A stretch of DNA of 19,873 nucleotides from positions 1 through 19,873 of the forward strand of contig JAGBYN010000067.1 of the NCBI GenBank assembly GCA_017628775.1, read 5' to 3'. The DNA is from Bacteroidaceae bacterium. GTDB lineage: Bacteria > Bacteroidota > Bacteroidia > Bacteroidales > Bacteroidaceae. The position numbers and the translations under genes were made by a program. Positions 1-7,738 of this stretch are shown in pieces; positions within the stretch are counted from its first letter, which is position 1, and each line of letters opens with the position of its first letter. Below the pieces are notes generated by a model. That model had not been told where the DNA came from, did not search any database, and saw nothing but the letters and a program-made list of their open reading frames with translations.

Positions 1-106
1 CAAGCAACTGGAGGTGGCCAAGCAAAAGAAACTGGACGCATTCAGGATGGGCGATGCAAAAGGCATTGAGGTGTACATGTCTTATATATGTCTGTGGCTA
101 CAAACA

Positions 107-152
107 AAAATCGAGGTAAACGTCTTGTTTTCAAGATGTTTACCTCGATTTT
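107..152. terminator. Bidirectional terminator hairpin after tRNA-Pro
   Basis: The arm at 107-126 pairs with 133-152 over 20 bp, with one G-T wobble. A further G127-C132 pair closes a TTTT loop. Each strand ends in a run of T, so the hairpin can stop transcription both ways. On the minus strand it begins two bases after the tRNA-Pro discriminator base and should end the porZ/tRNA transcript. On the plus strand it would stop anything entering from the left edge. Bases 1-104 hold no frame I can support as a gene. Confidence 0.85.
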
Positions 153-153
153 G

Positions 154-226
154 TCGGATAGAGGCGACTCGAACGCCCGACCCCTACGTCCCGAACGTAG
201 TGCGCTACCAACTGCGCTACTATCCG
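154..226 (-). tRNA. tRNA-Pro with anticodon CGG
   Basis: The minus strand folds as a complete 73-nt cloverleaf. The acceptor stem CGGATAG pairs with CTATCCG and is followed by discriminator A. The D stem is GCGC/GCGC. The anticodon stem CTACG/CGTAG encloses loop TTCGGGA, placing CGG at positions 34-36, which reads proline codon CCG. The variable loop is 5 nt and the T loop is TTCGAGT on a 5-bp stem with one G-T pair. No CCA is encoded, so it must be added after transcription. C1-G72 and A73 fit bacterial proline tRNAs. It lies 68 bp downstream of porZ on the same strand and may be co-transcribed with it. Confidence 0.95.
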
Positions 227-294
227 ATTTCGGGTGCAAAAATACAAATAAATATTGAGTTGGTCGCCTACAATATGATTTTTTATCGTTGCAC

Positions 295-2607
295 TTATCG
301 CACCACTAATATTTTTCCAGAAATGGCAGAATTACCATCGGCTGTGGAAACGACAACATAGTAGATGCCCGACCCAACAGGTTTGCCTGCAAAGGTGCAG
401 CCGTCCCATTGCCAAGTACCTCCCAAGGAGGTGCCCGCAGCAACGACTTGTCCGCCAACTGTAATGATTTTTACATCAGCATCGGCGGTGAGTCCCTTAA
501 TGGTGACCATACCCTGATGCTCAGGGCGCAATGGATTAGGATAGATTTGCAATGTTGATTCCGACAGATCTTCGGCAGGCGCACTGGCATCGCTCATGTA
601 TGACACCAAGCCTAAATCGGTGCCGATCATGACTTCGCCTGATTCATGATTGATCGCTACACTATAAATCGTGTTTGAAGGCAGAGGCGAATTTTCTTTG
701 GTAAAGTGATGTATCGTTTCAAGGCCGTCGGCACTAACCAAATAAAGGCCGTTGCCTTCTGTACCAATCCACTTACGATTAGCCCCATCAACAGCGATGG
801 TGTTGATGCTTACATTAGCCAGGAGATAATCGGCGAGGTTCGTGCCATCGTTGCGAGGCACCTTGATTTGCGTTATTCTGAAATTGGTGTTAAACCAATC
901 ATCGGGATTATCTATCACAAACAAACCTACACGCGAACCCACCCATATTTGTCCGTCATGATCTTCAGCCACGGCATATACACCTTCAAGAGAATAAACC
1001 GTGCCATCTTGATTGGTTACTGACGAGCGGTATAGATAAATATCGTCGTTGTCGTTGCTTACGGTTTTATTAAAATCAAAGCCTAAGAGTCCGCCCTCAT
1101 GATACTCGACCGTGCGGCGTGAGCAAGCCCAGAAACGGCCGTTGCGGTCAATCAAAGTCTTCTCCATCGTAGGGGCTTTCTCCAAAGGCATGAAATAGAA
1201 TTTCTTCCATGTGCCATCCGCCTTAAGCACAGCTACAACCGAATCCACGCCATTGTTCACCATCCAAAGATTACCATCTGCATCAAAGTTTAGTCCATCG
1301 GTACGCACATAATCTTTATGAGGTTCAGCAGCTGATTCCAGAGGTGAATTGCTGGTGGTGTAAAAACTTTCGAGTTGCTTATCCTTAAAGCAATACACGC
1401 CTAAATGAGAAGATGAGGCATAGTGCTTGGCGGGATCTGAGGGATGCTGAACCACACTCGTCATGTCGCGATAACGCACCCCAGTTTGTTCGGCGATGCC
1501 CTCTTCCTGGAAGATGTGCCACTGTCCATTTTCCAAATACATTATGGTACCTTCATAGTGCAAGCGGTCGTAGGGGTCTAACCTACCCCCAGCCACAAGC
1601 AAGCGACTGCCAGCATAATTGAGAAAATAACATAGGTCGCGCTTAGGACCATAGCCTGCAATAACTTGCTCCGAAGGCAACAGTACGCCATCCTTTTCCT
1701 GACAAGGACGCAACTGGCCATTATGGTCAACCACCCAATACAATGCCCCACTCGCCACAGAAATATGATTAAAAGGCACGTCGAGCGTAAAAGTTGCTGA
1801 GAAGACATCGGGAGCAGAGGCTGTGAGTTGATAGACTTTATTATTGTTTAACGCATCAAAAAAGAGGACCGCATCCTGAGCCACATACACTTGGTTGAGC
1901 ACTGCCGTGGTGAGCGTATAGGGGGCCTGTTTCGTAGCATTAAAGACCTGCCACGTACCATCGCTTAACCCAATAAGCATGCGCTTGGCGAATGTTTTAA
2001 GGTGGTTCACCGCCTGATCCATCCAAGTGCTCCATTGTGAGGCATCAAGCATATTATTCGTTTTGTTGATGCACAATACGCCCGTTGGCGTTGCAACGTA
2101 AATCATGCCTTCATAAAGCGTGGCGCTCTTGATTGGGGTTTCAGCCAGGTAAAAGCCGATAATCAATTGTCGCTTCACATCGATATGAAGCAAACCTTTA
2201 TTGGTTGAGAGGAAAGCCTCATCACCCACGACATTGATGTCGTTGATCTGCACATCGTCGTAACGATTCACCAATTGTGTAAACGTACTACTCTCATTGC
2301 GCTGGGGGGTGTACAGATCAATGTATCCATTGGCATAGGCCAACAAGAAACATTGCTGCTGAGCACAATAAGCCATCTTCACAATATTCTTACTGCTCAA
2401 TCCATTGAGTTTTGTAATTTCTCGAACCTCGCCATCTTCGGTGTTGTACACGAGAAGATTACCCTCAAAAAGCGCATACACCTCCTTACCCACAGGAATT
2501 GACTCTGTGGCTTTATGATAGGCGTAGTAATAGTTCCAATCACCGATATTTTGGGCTTGGAACGACATACAATAGATTATTGCAAAAAATTTAAGTAGTT
2601 TTTTCAT
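295..2607 (-). CDS. porZ: PorZ-like type IX secretion two-propeller protein
   Basis: A 770-residue secreted protein with an N-terminal signal peptide (about residues 1-18, cleaved near FQA-QN). The body is predicted beta-propeller. Repeats of the two-component-regulator propeller type are visible late in it, e.g. WVGSRVGLF near 550, WIGTEGNGLY near 614 and MIGTDLGLV near 658. From about 685 a small beta-sandwich starts with IYPNP and contains WDG and SGIYYV, resembling a type IX C-terminal domain. Length and layout match Porphyromonas gingivalis PorZ (about 776 residues). PorZ acts at the cell surface with PorU, PorV and PorQ in the attachment complex that links cargo to A-LPS. It is the last protein gene of the leftward block. 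Some PorZ-like propellers have other surface roles, so the exact function is inferred from architecture. Confidence 0.85.
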   Translation of the reverse strand: MKKLLKFFAIIYCMSFQAQNIGDWNYYYAYHKATESIPVGKEVYALFEGNLLVYNTEDGEVREITKLNGLSSKNIVKMAYCAQQQCFLLAYANGYIDLYTPQRNESSTFTQLVNRYDDVQINDINVVGDEAFLSTNKGLLHIDVKRQLIIGFYLAETPIKSATLYEGMIYVATPTGVLCINKTNNMLDASQWSTWMDQAVNHLKTFAKRMLIGLSDGTWQVFNATKQAPYTLTTAVLNQVYVAQDAVLFFDALNNNKVYQLTASAPDVFSATFTLDVPFNHISVASGALYWVVDHNGQLRPCQEKDGVLLPSEQVIAGYGPKRDLCYFLNYAGSRLLVAGGRLDPYDRLHYEGTIMYLENGQWHIFQEEGIAEQTGVRYRDMTSVVQHPSDPAKHYASSSHLGVYCFKDKQLESFYTTSNSPLESAAEPHKDYVRTDGLNFDADGNLWMVNNGVDSVVAVLKADGTWKKFYFMPLEKAPTMEKTLIDRNGRFWACSRRTVEYHEGGLLGFDFNKTVSNDNDDIYLYRSSVTNQDGTVYSLEGVYAVAEDHDGQIWVGSRVGLFVIDNPDDWFNTNFRITQIKVPRNDGTNLADYLLANVSINTIAVDGANRKWIGTEGNGLYLVSADGLETIHHFTKENSPLPSNTIYSVAINHESGEVMIGTDLGLVSYMSDASAPAEDLSESTLQIYPNPLRPEHQGMVTIKGLTADADVKIITVGGQVVAAGTSLGGTWQWDGCTFAGKPVGSGIYYVVVSTADGNSAISGKILVVR

Positions 2608-2692
2608 ACGAATATAAGAAGAGCAGTTAGTGCTATTGCTTCACTTTATTTTGAATGTCCTTGTCTTGATGCTGGGGCATACCCTTCGGGGA

Positions 2693-2727
2693 GAGAGTTG
2701 AGAGTTGAGAGATGAGAGTTGAGAGAA
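2693..2727. repeat. GAGAGTT heptamer array, left part
   Basis: Five tandem 7-nt units lie at 2693-2699, 2700-2706, 2707-2713, 2714-2720 and 2721-2727. Three are exact GAGAGTT, the third is GAGAGAT and the last GAGAGAA. The same text resumes at 2801-2817 (GAGTTGAGAGATGAGAG), so the two patches bracket a 73-bp structured segment. Short arrays of this composition are common intergenic filler in Bacteroidales genomes. There are no spacers of CRISPR type. Confidence 0.85.
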
Positions 2728-2734
2728 TCCATCC

Positions 2735-2797
2735 GGCATGTAGGGACCGATCACCGTGTCGGCCCGTCGTCCAATCGACGCACCAATCGCATATGCC
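2735..2797. repeat. Palindromic AGGGAC element between heptamer patches
   Basis: A GGCAT/ATGCC inverted repeat (2735-2739 and 2793-2797) encloses two hairpins. One is CCGA/TCGG (2747-2750 with 2759-2762, 8-nt loop). The other is CGTCG/CGACG (2765-2769 with 2776-2780, loop TCCAAT). The core AGGGACCGAT resembles AGGGACGAT in the palindrome at 4745-4786. This suggests a dispersed small palindromic repeat family, though two copies in one window cannot establish that. Confidence 0.5.
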
Positions 2798-2800
2798 ATT

Positions 2801-2818
2801 GAGTTGAGAGATGAGAGG
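2801..2818. repeat. Heptamer array, right part
   Basis: GAGTTGAGAGATGAGAGG continues the GAGAGTT/GAGAGAT units of 2693-2727 after the palindromic insert. The decamer GAGTTGAGAG recurs exactly at 18241-18250, in the ompH-dacB spacer. Confidence 0.75.
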
Positions 2819-3052
2819 GATGGCTGAGCAGAATACAAATTGGAGACTTTGCGTGAGAAATCCTCTTAAACGAACTGGAAGCTCCTCACTGAGCCAAAGG
2901 CTCCTCTCTAAACTCTAAACTTTTCACGTCACTTATTTGTAAACGCAAAAGTTGCGACATTATTGTAAATGGAAGGACAACAAACAACGGGCAACGTTAA
3001 TCGGCTACTTGATCAATCAAAACGGCTAATGATACGTGAAGCCCTTGAATCT

Positions 3053-3637
3053 TTATTTACTCTGAAGCAAGAACTCGGTTAATTTCTTCACGGCGCGTGC
3101 TCGATGGCTGATTTCGTTCTTAACTTCAACCCCTACCTCTGCAAAGGTTTTGCCGATCTCAACGGGTGCAAAAACGGGATCGTAGCCAAAGCCTTCCGTG
3201 CCACGTTCTTCAGTGGGGATATGTCCTTCAACGATACCTTCAAAAAGGTATTCCTTGCCTTCCAAGATAAGTGCAATAACCGTGCGGAAACGTGCTGAGC
3301 GATCTGCAACGCCCTGAAGTTCGCTCAACAGTTTAAGTGTGTTGGCCTTGGGATCGTGACGATCGGGAAAGGCATAGCGTGCGGTGTGCACACCGGGTGC
3401 GCCATTAAGTGCAGTCACTTCAAGGCCCGTGTCGTCGGCAAAGCAATTGCAACCGTATTTTTCATAGATGTAACGCGCCTTTTGGAGGGCATTACCTTCA
3501 AGCGTTTCAGCCGTTTCTGGGATATCATCAAAGCAATTGATGTCCGCCAAACTTAACACTTCAATTTGATTGCCCAAAATCGCTTTGATTTCCGAAAGTT
3601 TATGGGCATTATTTGTGGCAATAACGAGTTTATTCAT
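3053..3637 (-). CDS. rdgB: Non-canonical purine NTP pyrophosphatase (RdgB/HAM1/Ham1p)
   Basis: This 194-residue enzyme hydrolyses dITP, ITP and XTP to the monophosphate plus pyrophosphate, clearing deaminated purines from the cytoplasmic nucleotide pool. Family signatures are all present: TNNAHK at 8-13 (nucleotide binding), ADDTGLEV at 67-74 (metal and catalytic acidic residues), GFGYDPVF at 149-156 and SHRA at 177-180. I chose ATG at 3635-3637 because it gives the usual family N-terminus [10 protein letters not shown]. The frame can be extended four codons to a TTG, but that adds nothing conserved. No Shine-Dalgarno sequence is evident, as is normal for the phylum. It lies between the YitT gene and porZ on the same strand. 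Confidence 0.95.
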   Translation of the reverse strand: MNKLVIATNNAHKLSEIKAILGNQIEVLSLADINCFDDIPETAETLEGNALQKARYIYEKYGCNCFADDTGLEVTALNGAPGVHTARYAFPDRHDPKANTLKLLSELQGVADRSARFRTVIALILEGKEYLFEGIVEGHIPTEERGTEGFGYDPVFAPVEIGKTFAEVGVEVKNEISHRARAVKKLTEFLLQSK

Positions 3638-3673
3638 AATCAAGTTCAAAATGGAGTACAGTGTTTAGTATTG

Positions 3674-3759
3674 GTGATTTATGAAAAAATCACTTAACTG
3701 TTGTGTGATACACAAAGGCAGATTGTACAACCCTATAGATAGATTGCACAATCTGCCTT
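3674..3759. other. Three consecutive hairpins between YitT gene and rdgB
   Basis: Three inverted repeats sit side by side: GTGATTT/AAATCAC (3674-3680 with 3687-3693), TTGTGT/ACACAA with a 3-nt loop (3701-3706 with 3710-3715), and AAGGCAGATTGT/ACAATCTGCCTT (3715-3726 with 3748-3759). The last gains three more pairs after one mismatch. It starts four bases after the YitT stop codon and is the strongest. None is followed by a long T tract on the minus strand, so a classical intrinsic terminator is not clear. RNA processing, mRNA 3'-end protection or partial termination are possible. Confidence 0.6.
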
Positions 3760-3762
3760 GTT

Positions 3763-4719
3763 TCATGATGGGTTTGATGTTGATTTTTCAGTTTTGTTTT
3801 TAGCCTTCACCTTAATTCTGTCGAAACCTTCACCAAACACACCGAGCACTTTACTTTGGCTCACGAAAGCCTTGGGGTCGATGCTTTGAATGATTTGGAA
3901 GAGGTTAGCGCTTTCGCGTTTGCGTGCCAAGACAAGCAACACCTTTGATTCATTTTTGGTGTACCAACCCGTACCGTTGAGTACGGTAACCCCACGTCCA
4001 CAAGCATTGATGGCAGCAGCAATCTCTTCGTACTCGCGCGAGATAATCAGGAATTGCACTGATTGACGGCTGCGGTCAATTAAGTAATCGACCATGATAT
4101 TGAGCGTGAAGAGAATGGTGAAACCGTAAAGCAAATCGGGAAGAGTGCGGTCGGGCAACACCATACATGACGATACGATGATAATATCGCAGAGCATCAT
4201 CATCTGTCCGAGGGTCACATCTTTGTACTTGTTAATCATGGCAGCAATGATATCCGTGCCCCCAGTTGAACCGTTTTGCAAGAACACCAAAGACAAACCA
4301 AAGGCTTCAATACCTGCCGCAAAAAGGGCAGCCATGAATTTATTGTCGTTAACAAGCAAAGGCAGTTTGTAAATGCCGTTGAGCTCTGGGTTAAGTGTGC
4401 CGTAGTATTCCATCGCCTCTTTCACAAGACCCAGGAAGAACGACAGCATGACAACACCATAAATCGTTTTGAGACAGAATTTCCAACCCAACACCTTCAC
4501 GGCAGCCAACAAGAGAATACCGTTGATAATGAAGAAGGTGTACTGCACTGGGAACCCCGTACCAAAGAACACAATTGAACCGAAACCTGCTACGCCGCCA
4601 CCCACAATACCGTAGGGCAACTGAAAACAGTCAAAACCGATGGCATAGCAAAGCAAACCAAAGGTAATGATGACATAAGCTTTAATTTCTTGAAAAAGGT
4701 TGATTTTTAAAGGCTTCAT
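3763..4719 (-). CDS. YitT/DUF2179 family integral membrane protein
   Basis: A 318-residue inner-membrane protein with about six or seven hydrophobic segments in residues 13-213, then a soluble C-terminal DUF2179 domain (about 220-300) and a short lysine-rich tail. The glycine-rich segment GIVGGGVAG at 37-45 and the NGSTGGTD motif at 149-156 are typical of the family. Biochemical function is not established: YitT proteins are annotated as membrane proteins of unknown role, some as possible transporters, and the C-terminal domain is ferredoxin-like and may bind a ligand. It follows leuS after 106 bp carrying a palindrome and precedes rdgB. The start ATG gives a normal N-terminus and there is no sign of truncation. 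Confidence 0.9.
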   Translation of the reverse strand: MKPLKINLFQEIKAYVIITFGLLCYAIGFDCFQLPYGIVGGGVAGFGSIVFFGTGFPVQYTFFIINGILLLAAVKVLGWKFCLKTIYGVVMLSFFLGLVKEAMEYYGTLNPELNGIYKLPLLVNDNKFMAALFAAGIEAFGLSLVFLQNGSTGGTDIIAAMINKYKDVTLGQMMMLCDIIIVSSCMVLPDRTLPDLLYGFTILFTLNIMVDYLIDRSRQSVQFLIISREYEEIAAAINACGRGVTVLNGTGWYTKNESKVLLVLARKRESANLFQIIQSIDPKAFVSQSKVLGVFGEGFDRIKVKAKNKTEKSTSNPS

Positions 4720-4744
4720 AGTTGTAGCTATTTAAAGTCAAGCG

Positions 4745-4786
4745 AAGCAGGGGCGCGAGGGACGATGCCTCGCCCACCACTTGCTT
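4745..4786. repeat. Palindromic element between leuS and YitT gene
   Basis: An outer stem AAGCA/TGCTT (4745-4749 with 4782-4786) encloses an inner GC-rich stem, CGAGG/CCTCG (4756-4760 with 4768-4772). GGG/CCC (4751-4753 with 4773-4775) stacks on it across a two-base bulge. The loop is GACGATG. The text AGGGACGAT resembles AGGGACCGAT at 2742-2751. No T tract follows on the minus strand, so it is not an obvious terminator for leuS. It lies in the leader of the YitT gene. Confidence 0.55.
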
Positions 4787-4825
4787 TTTATCGGTTTGAA
4801 GACTCTACAATATATATAAGTAAGA

Positions 4826-7666
4826 TTACTTAACAACAATATTGATAATACGACCGGGCACCACAATCATCTTCACAATGGTTTTGCCTTCGAGATACTT
4901 CTTTGTAAGGTCGCTGGCAAGGGTCGTTTCTTCAATCTGCTCCTTAGTGGCATCCACAGGGAAGTCGAGCGTGAAGCGCGTTTTGCCATTAAACGAAACA
5001 GAAAGCGTTACGTTATCTTCCTTTAAGTTCGCCTCATCGAATGCGGGCCATGCAGCATCGCAAACACTACCGTTGTTGCCTAACTTTTCCCACAATTCTT
5101 CTGCCATGTGGGGTGCGAAGGGTGCGAGGAGCGCCACCATCGTTTGGAGCACTTCACGGTTGTTGCACTTTTGCTGTGTGAGTTCATTCACAGCCACCAT
5201 AAACGCAGCCACTGAAGTATTGTAAGAGAACACTTCAATATCTTCGCTCACCTTCTTAATGAGTTTATGAAGCGTTTTGAGCGATTCCTTTGAAGCAGGT
5301 TCATCTACCACGCAGAAGTTATCTTGCTTGTCGAAGAACAAATTCCAGAAACGACGCAAGAAACGGAAGCAACCATCAATACCATTTGAGTCCCAAGGCT
5401 TACTTTGGTTGATAGGACCGAGGAACATTTCGTAAAGACGAAGTGTGTCGGCACCATAGCGTTCAACAATCTTATCGGGGTTCACCACGTTATACATTGA
5501 CTTGGACATCTTTTCAACAGCCCATCCACAAACGTAGTTGCCATCTTCAAGAATAAACTCAGCCGTTGCAAATTCAGGGCGCCATGCCTTGAAAGCCTCT
5601 ACATCGAGCACATCGTTTTCAACAATGTTTACATCAACGTGGAGGGGCGTTACTTCATAGTTGTCTTTCAAGCCAAGGCTCACAAAGGTATTGGTGTTCT
5701 TAATGCGATAAACGAAGTTTGAACGACCCTGAATCATCCCTTGATTCACCAACTTGCTAAAGGGTTCTTCCTTCTTGCTCACACCGAGATCGAAGAGGAA
5801 CTTATTCCAGAAACGTGAATAAATCAAGTGGCCCGTAGCATGTTCTGAACCTCCGATGTAGAGGTCAACGTTTTGCCAATATGCACTGGCTTGTTCGCTG
5901 AGCAATCCCTCTGCGTTCTTGGGATCCATATAACGGAGGTAGTAGGCTGAAGAACCTGCAAAGCCAGGCATCGTTGAGAGTTCAAGGGGGAACACATTGA
6001 CGTTGTCGATCTTATCGTTCTCTACAACGCAATTATTTACTGTATCCCAAGCCCATTTCTTGGCATTACCAAGGGGAGGTTCGCCTGTTTCGGTGGGCAA
6101 GAACTTATCCACTTCGGGCAATTCAAGGGGCAAGCATTCAGCAGGCACCATCTGTGGCATACCATCCTTATAATATACGGGGAAGGGTTCGCCCCAGTAA
6201 CGCTGGCGACTAAAGATGGCATCGCGCAAGCGGTAGTTCACCTTAACACGGCCTAAGTTATTGTCCTTAACGAACTGCTTGGTAGCAGCAATCGCTTCAA
6301 GCACAGTAAGTCCGTTGAGTGAGAATCCGTTGAGGGCTTGCTTGCCTTCGGCGGGTGAGTTCATCACAACACCTTCCTTTGCATCGAAACTTTCTTCGCT
6401 CACGTCAGCGCCTTCAATCAGCGGAATGATAGGGAGGTTGAAATGCTTAGCAAAAGCATAGTCGCGCGAGTCGTGCGCAGGCACGGCCATGATGGCACCC
6501 GTACCATAACCAGCAAGCACATAGTCAGAAATCCAAACGGGGATGCTATCGCCAGTGAATGGATTGATGGCGTATGAACCCGAGAAGACGCCCGTCACCT
6601 TACGGTCGGCAATACGTTCGCGCTCCGTGCGCTTCTTTGTCGCTTCAATGTAAGCCTCTACTTCTGCCTTTTGGTCGGGTGTAGTGAGTTGAGCTACGAG
6701 TTCACTTTCGGGTGCGAGCACCATGAATGTCACACCGAAGATCGTATCGGCACGTGTGGTAAAGATGGTAAATTCAACATCGCTGTCCTTCACGCGGAAT
6801 TGCATTTCGGTACCTTCTGAGCGACCAATCCAATTGCGTTGTGTTTCCTTGATTGAGTCCGACCAATCAATGGTATCCAGACCTTCAAGCAAACGTTGTG
6901 CGTAGGCCGACACACGCAAGCACCATTGCTTCATCTTCTTCTGAACGACAGGATATCCGCCACGTTCGCTCACGCCATCAACCACTTCATCGTTAGCGAG
7001 CACTGTGCCGAGCGCTGGACACCAGTTCACCATCGTTTCGCCAAGGTAGGCAATGCGGTAGTTCATCAAGATTTCCTGCTTTTGCACGTCGGTCATCGCC
7101 TTCCATTCCTCAGCAGTAAAATGGAGTTCTTCGCTACAAGCCACGTCAAGGCCGTGGGCTGTGCCCTTTTCTTCAAAGAGCGCCACAAGCTTCGCAATGG
7201 GCTGTGCTTTCTTGCAGGTATTGCAATAGAAAGAATTGAACATTTGCTGGAATGCCCATTGTGTCCAGTGGTAGTAGTTGGGTTCGCAGGTGCGCACTTC
7301 GCGGCTCCAGTCAAAGCAGAAACCTATCTTATCAAGTTGTTCGCGGTAGCGGTTAATATTTTCCGATGTTGTGATGGCAGGATGCTGTCCTGTTTGAATG
7401 GCATACTGCTCAGCGGGAAGTCCGTAAGCATCGTAGCCCATGGGGTTCAACACGTTAAAGCCCTTTTGACGCTTATAGCGCGCATAGATATCCGATGCGA
7501 TATAACCTAAGGGGTGACCAACGTGCAAACCTGCTCCCGATGGATAAGGGAACATGTTGAGCACGTAGTACTTAGGACGGCTCGCATCTTCAGTCGTGCA
7601 GTAAGTTTTGTTTTCGGCCCAATGCTTGCGCCATTTCTTTTCAATATCAATAAAATTATATTCCAT
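4826..7666 (-). CDS. leuS: Leucyl-tRNA synthetase
   Basis: This 946-residue class I aminoacyl-tRNA synthetase charges tRNA-Leu with leucine in the cytoplasm. The HIGH-type motif is HVGH at 48-51, within [16 protein letters not shown]. The KMSKS loop is KMSKS at 719-723. The CP1 editing domain between them shows the TTRADTIFG threonine-rich peptide and AHDSRDYAF with its conserved aspartate, so post-transfer editing should be intact. The C-terminal part is the anticodon-binding helical bundle plus the small C-terminal domain. It is longer than the E. coli enzyme (860 residues) but in the range usual for Bacteroidetes. It sits 72 bp after yfhO and likely shares its transcript. A minus-strand TTAATTTG at 7687-7694, near TAnnTTTG, could give an additional start with a leader of about 20 nt. 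Confidence 0.98.
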   Translation of the reverse strand: MEYNFIDIEKKWRKHWAENKTYCTTEDASRPKYYVLNMFPYPSGAGLHVGHPLGYIASDIYARYKRQKGFNVLNPMGYDAYGLPAEQYAIQTGQHPAITTSENINRYREQLDKIGFCFDWSREVRTCEPNYYHWTQWAFQQMFNSFYCNTCKKAQPIAKLVALFEEKGTAHGLDVACSEELHFTAEEWKAMTDVQKQEILMNYRIAYLGETMVNWCPALGTVLANDEVVDGVSERGGYPVVQKKMKQWCLRVSAYAQRLLEGLDTIDWSDSIKETQRNWIGRSEGTEMQFRVKDSDVEFTIFTTRADTIFGVTFMVLAPESELVAQLTTPDQKAEVEAYIEATKKRTERERIADRKVTGVFSGSYAINPFTGDSIPVWISDYVLAGYGTGAIMAVPAHDSRDYAFAKHFNLPIIPLIEGADVSEESFDAKEGVVMNSPAEGKQALNGFSLNGLTVLEAIAATKQFVKDNNLGRVKVNYRLRDAIFSRQRYWGEPFPVYYKDGMPQMVPAECLPLELPEVDKFLPTETGEPPLGNAKKWAWDTVNNCVVENDKIDNVNVFPLELSTMPGFAGSSAYYLRYMDPKNAEGLLSEQASAYWQNVDLYIGGSEHATGHLIYSRFWNKFLFDLGVSKKEEPFSKLVNQGMIQGRSNFVYRIKNTNTFVSLGLKDNYEVTPLHVDVNIVENDVLDVEAFKAWRPEFATAEFILEDGNYVCGWAVEKMSKSMYNVVNPDKIVERYGADTLRLYEMFLGPINQSKPWDSNGIDGCFRFLRRFWNLFFDKQDNFCVVDEPASKESLKTLHKLIKKVSEDIEVFSYNTSVAAFMVAVNELTQQKCNNREVLQTMVALLAPFAPHMAEELWEKLGNNGSVCDAAWPAFDEANLKEDNVTLSVSFNGKTRFTLDFPVDATKEQIEETTLASDLTKKYLEGKTIVKMIVVPGRIINIVVK

Positions 7667-7705
7667 TGTTTTTAGTTATTTGTAAGCAAATTAATAAGGT
7701 TAGAA

Positions 7706-7727
7706 CAGAACAATACGCGATGTTCTG
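7706..7727. other. Small hairpin in the yfhO-leuS spacer
   Basis: CAGAACA (7706-7712) pairs with TGTTCTG (7721-7727) around the loop ATACGCGA. It lies 11 bases after the yfhO stop codon and has no T tract on either strand, so it is probably not a terminator. It may affect processing or be incidental. Confidence 0.3.
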
Positions 7728-7738
7728 CTTATCTATCG

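Larger units (their letters stand above)
2608..3052. other. 445-bp intergenic region between rdgB and porZ
   Basis: No credible gene is present. The minus-strand open frame at 2641-2838 is only a translation of the repeats. The left half holds the heptamer array and palindromic element described separately. The right half holds two small perfect hairpins: GAGCC-aaa-GGCTC at 2891-2903 and CGCAA-aag-TTGCG at 2945-2957. On the minus strand the second overlaps AACTTTTG, one base from the Bacteroidetes -7 motif TAnnTTTG. That is a weak candidate porZ promoter about 340 bp before its start codon. The porZ leader must cross the repeats if it is co-transcribed with rdgB. Confidence 0.6.

Noticed and set aside
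14..361. 115-codon plus-strand frame at the left edge
   Set aside because: It runs through the terminator hairpin, antisense through the tRNA and into the end of porZ. The first 30 residues look protein-like and could be a remnant, but no stop precedes the terminator, so I do not call a gene.
2693..2818. Possible CRISPR array
   Set aside because: Units are 7 nt and directly tandem, with one unrelated insert. No regular spacers and no cas genes nearby.
2641..2838. 65-codon minus-strand frame in the porZ upstream region
   Set aside because: Its translation is the heptamer array and palindrome read as SQLSSLNSQLS-like repeats. No conserved protein features.
3638..3649. TTG start four codons upstream of rdgB ATG
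   Set aside because: Family members begin at the ATG-equivalent position, and the extension adds no conserved residue.
6896..7510. 204-codon open frame on the plus strand
   Set aside because: It lies wholly antisense to the catalytic half of leuS, whose motifs are intact. Its translation shows no recognisable domain.
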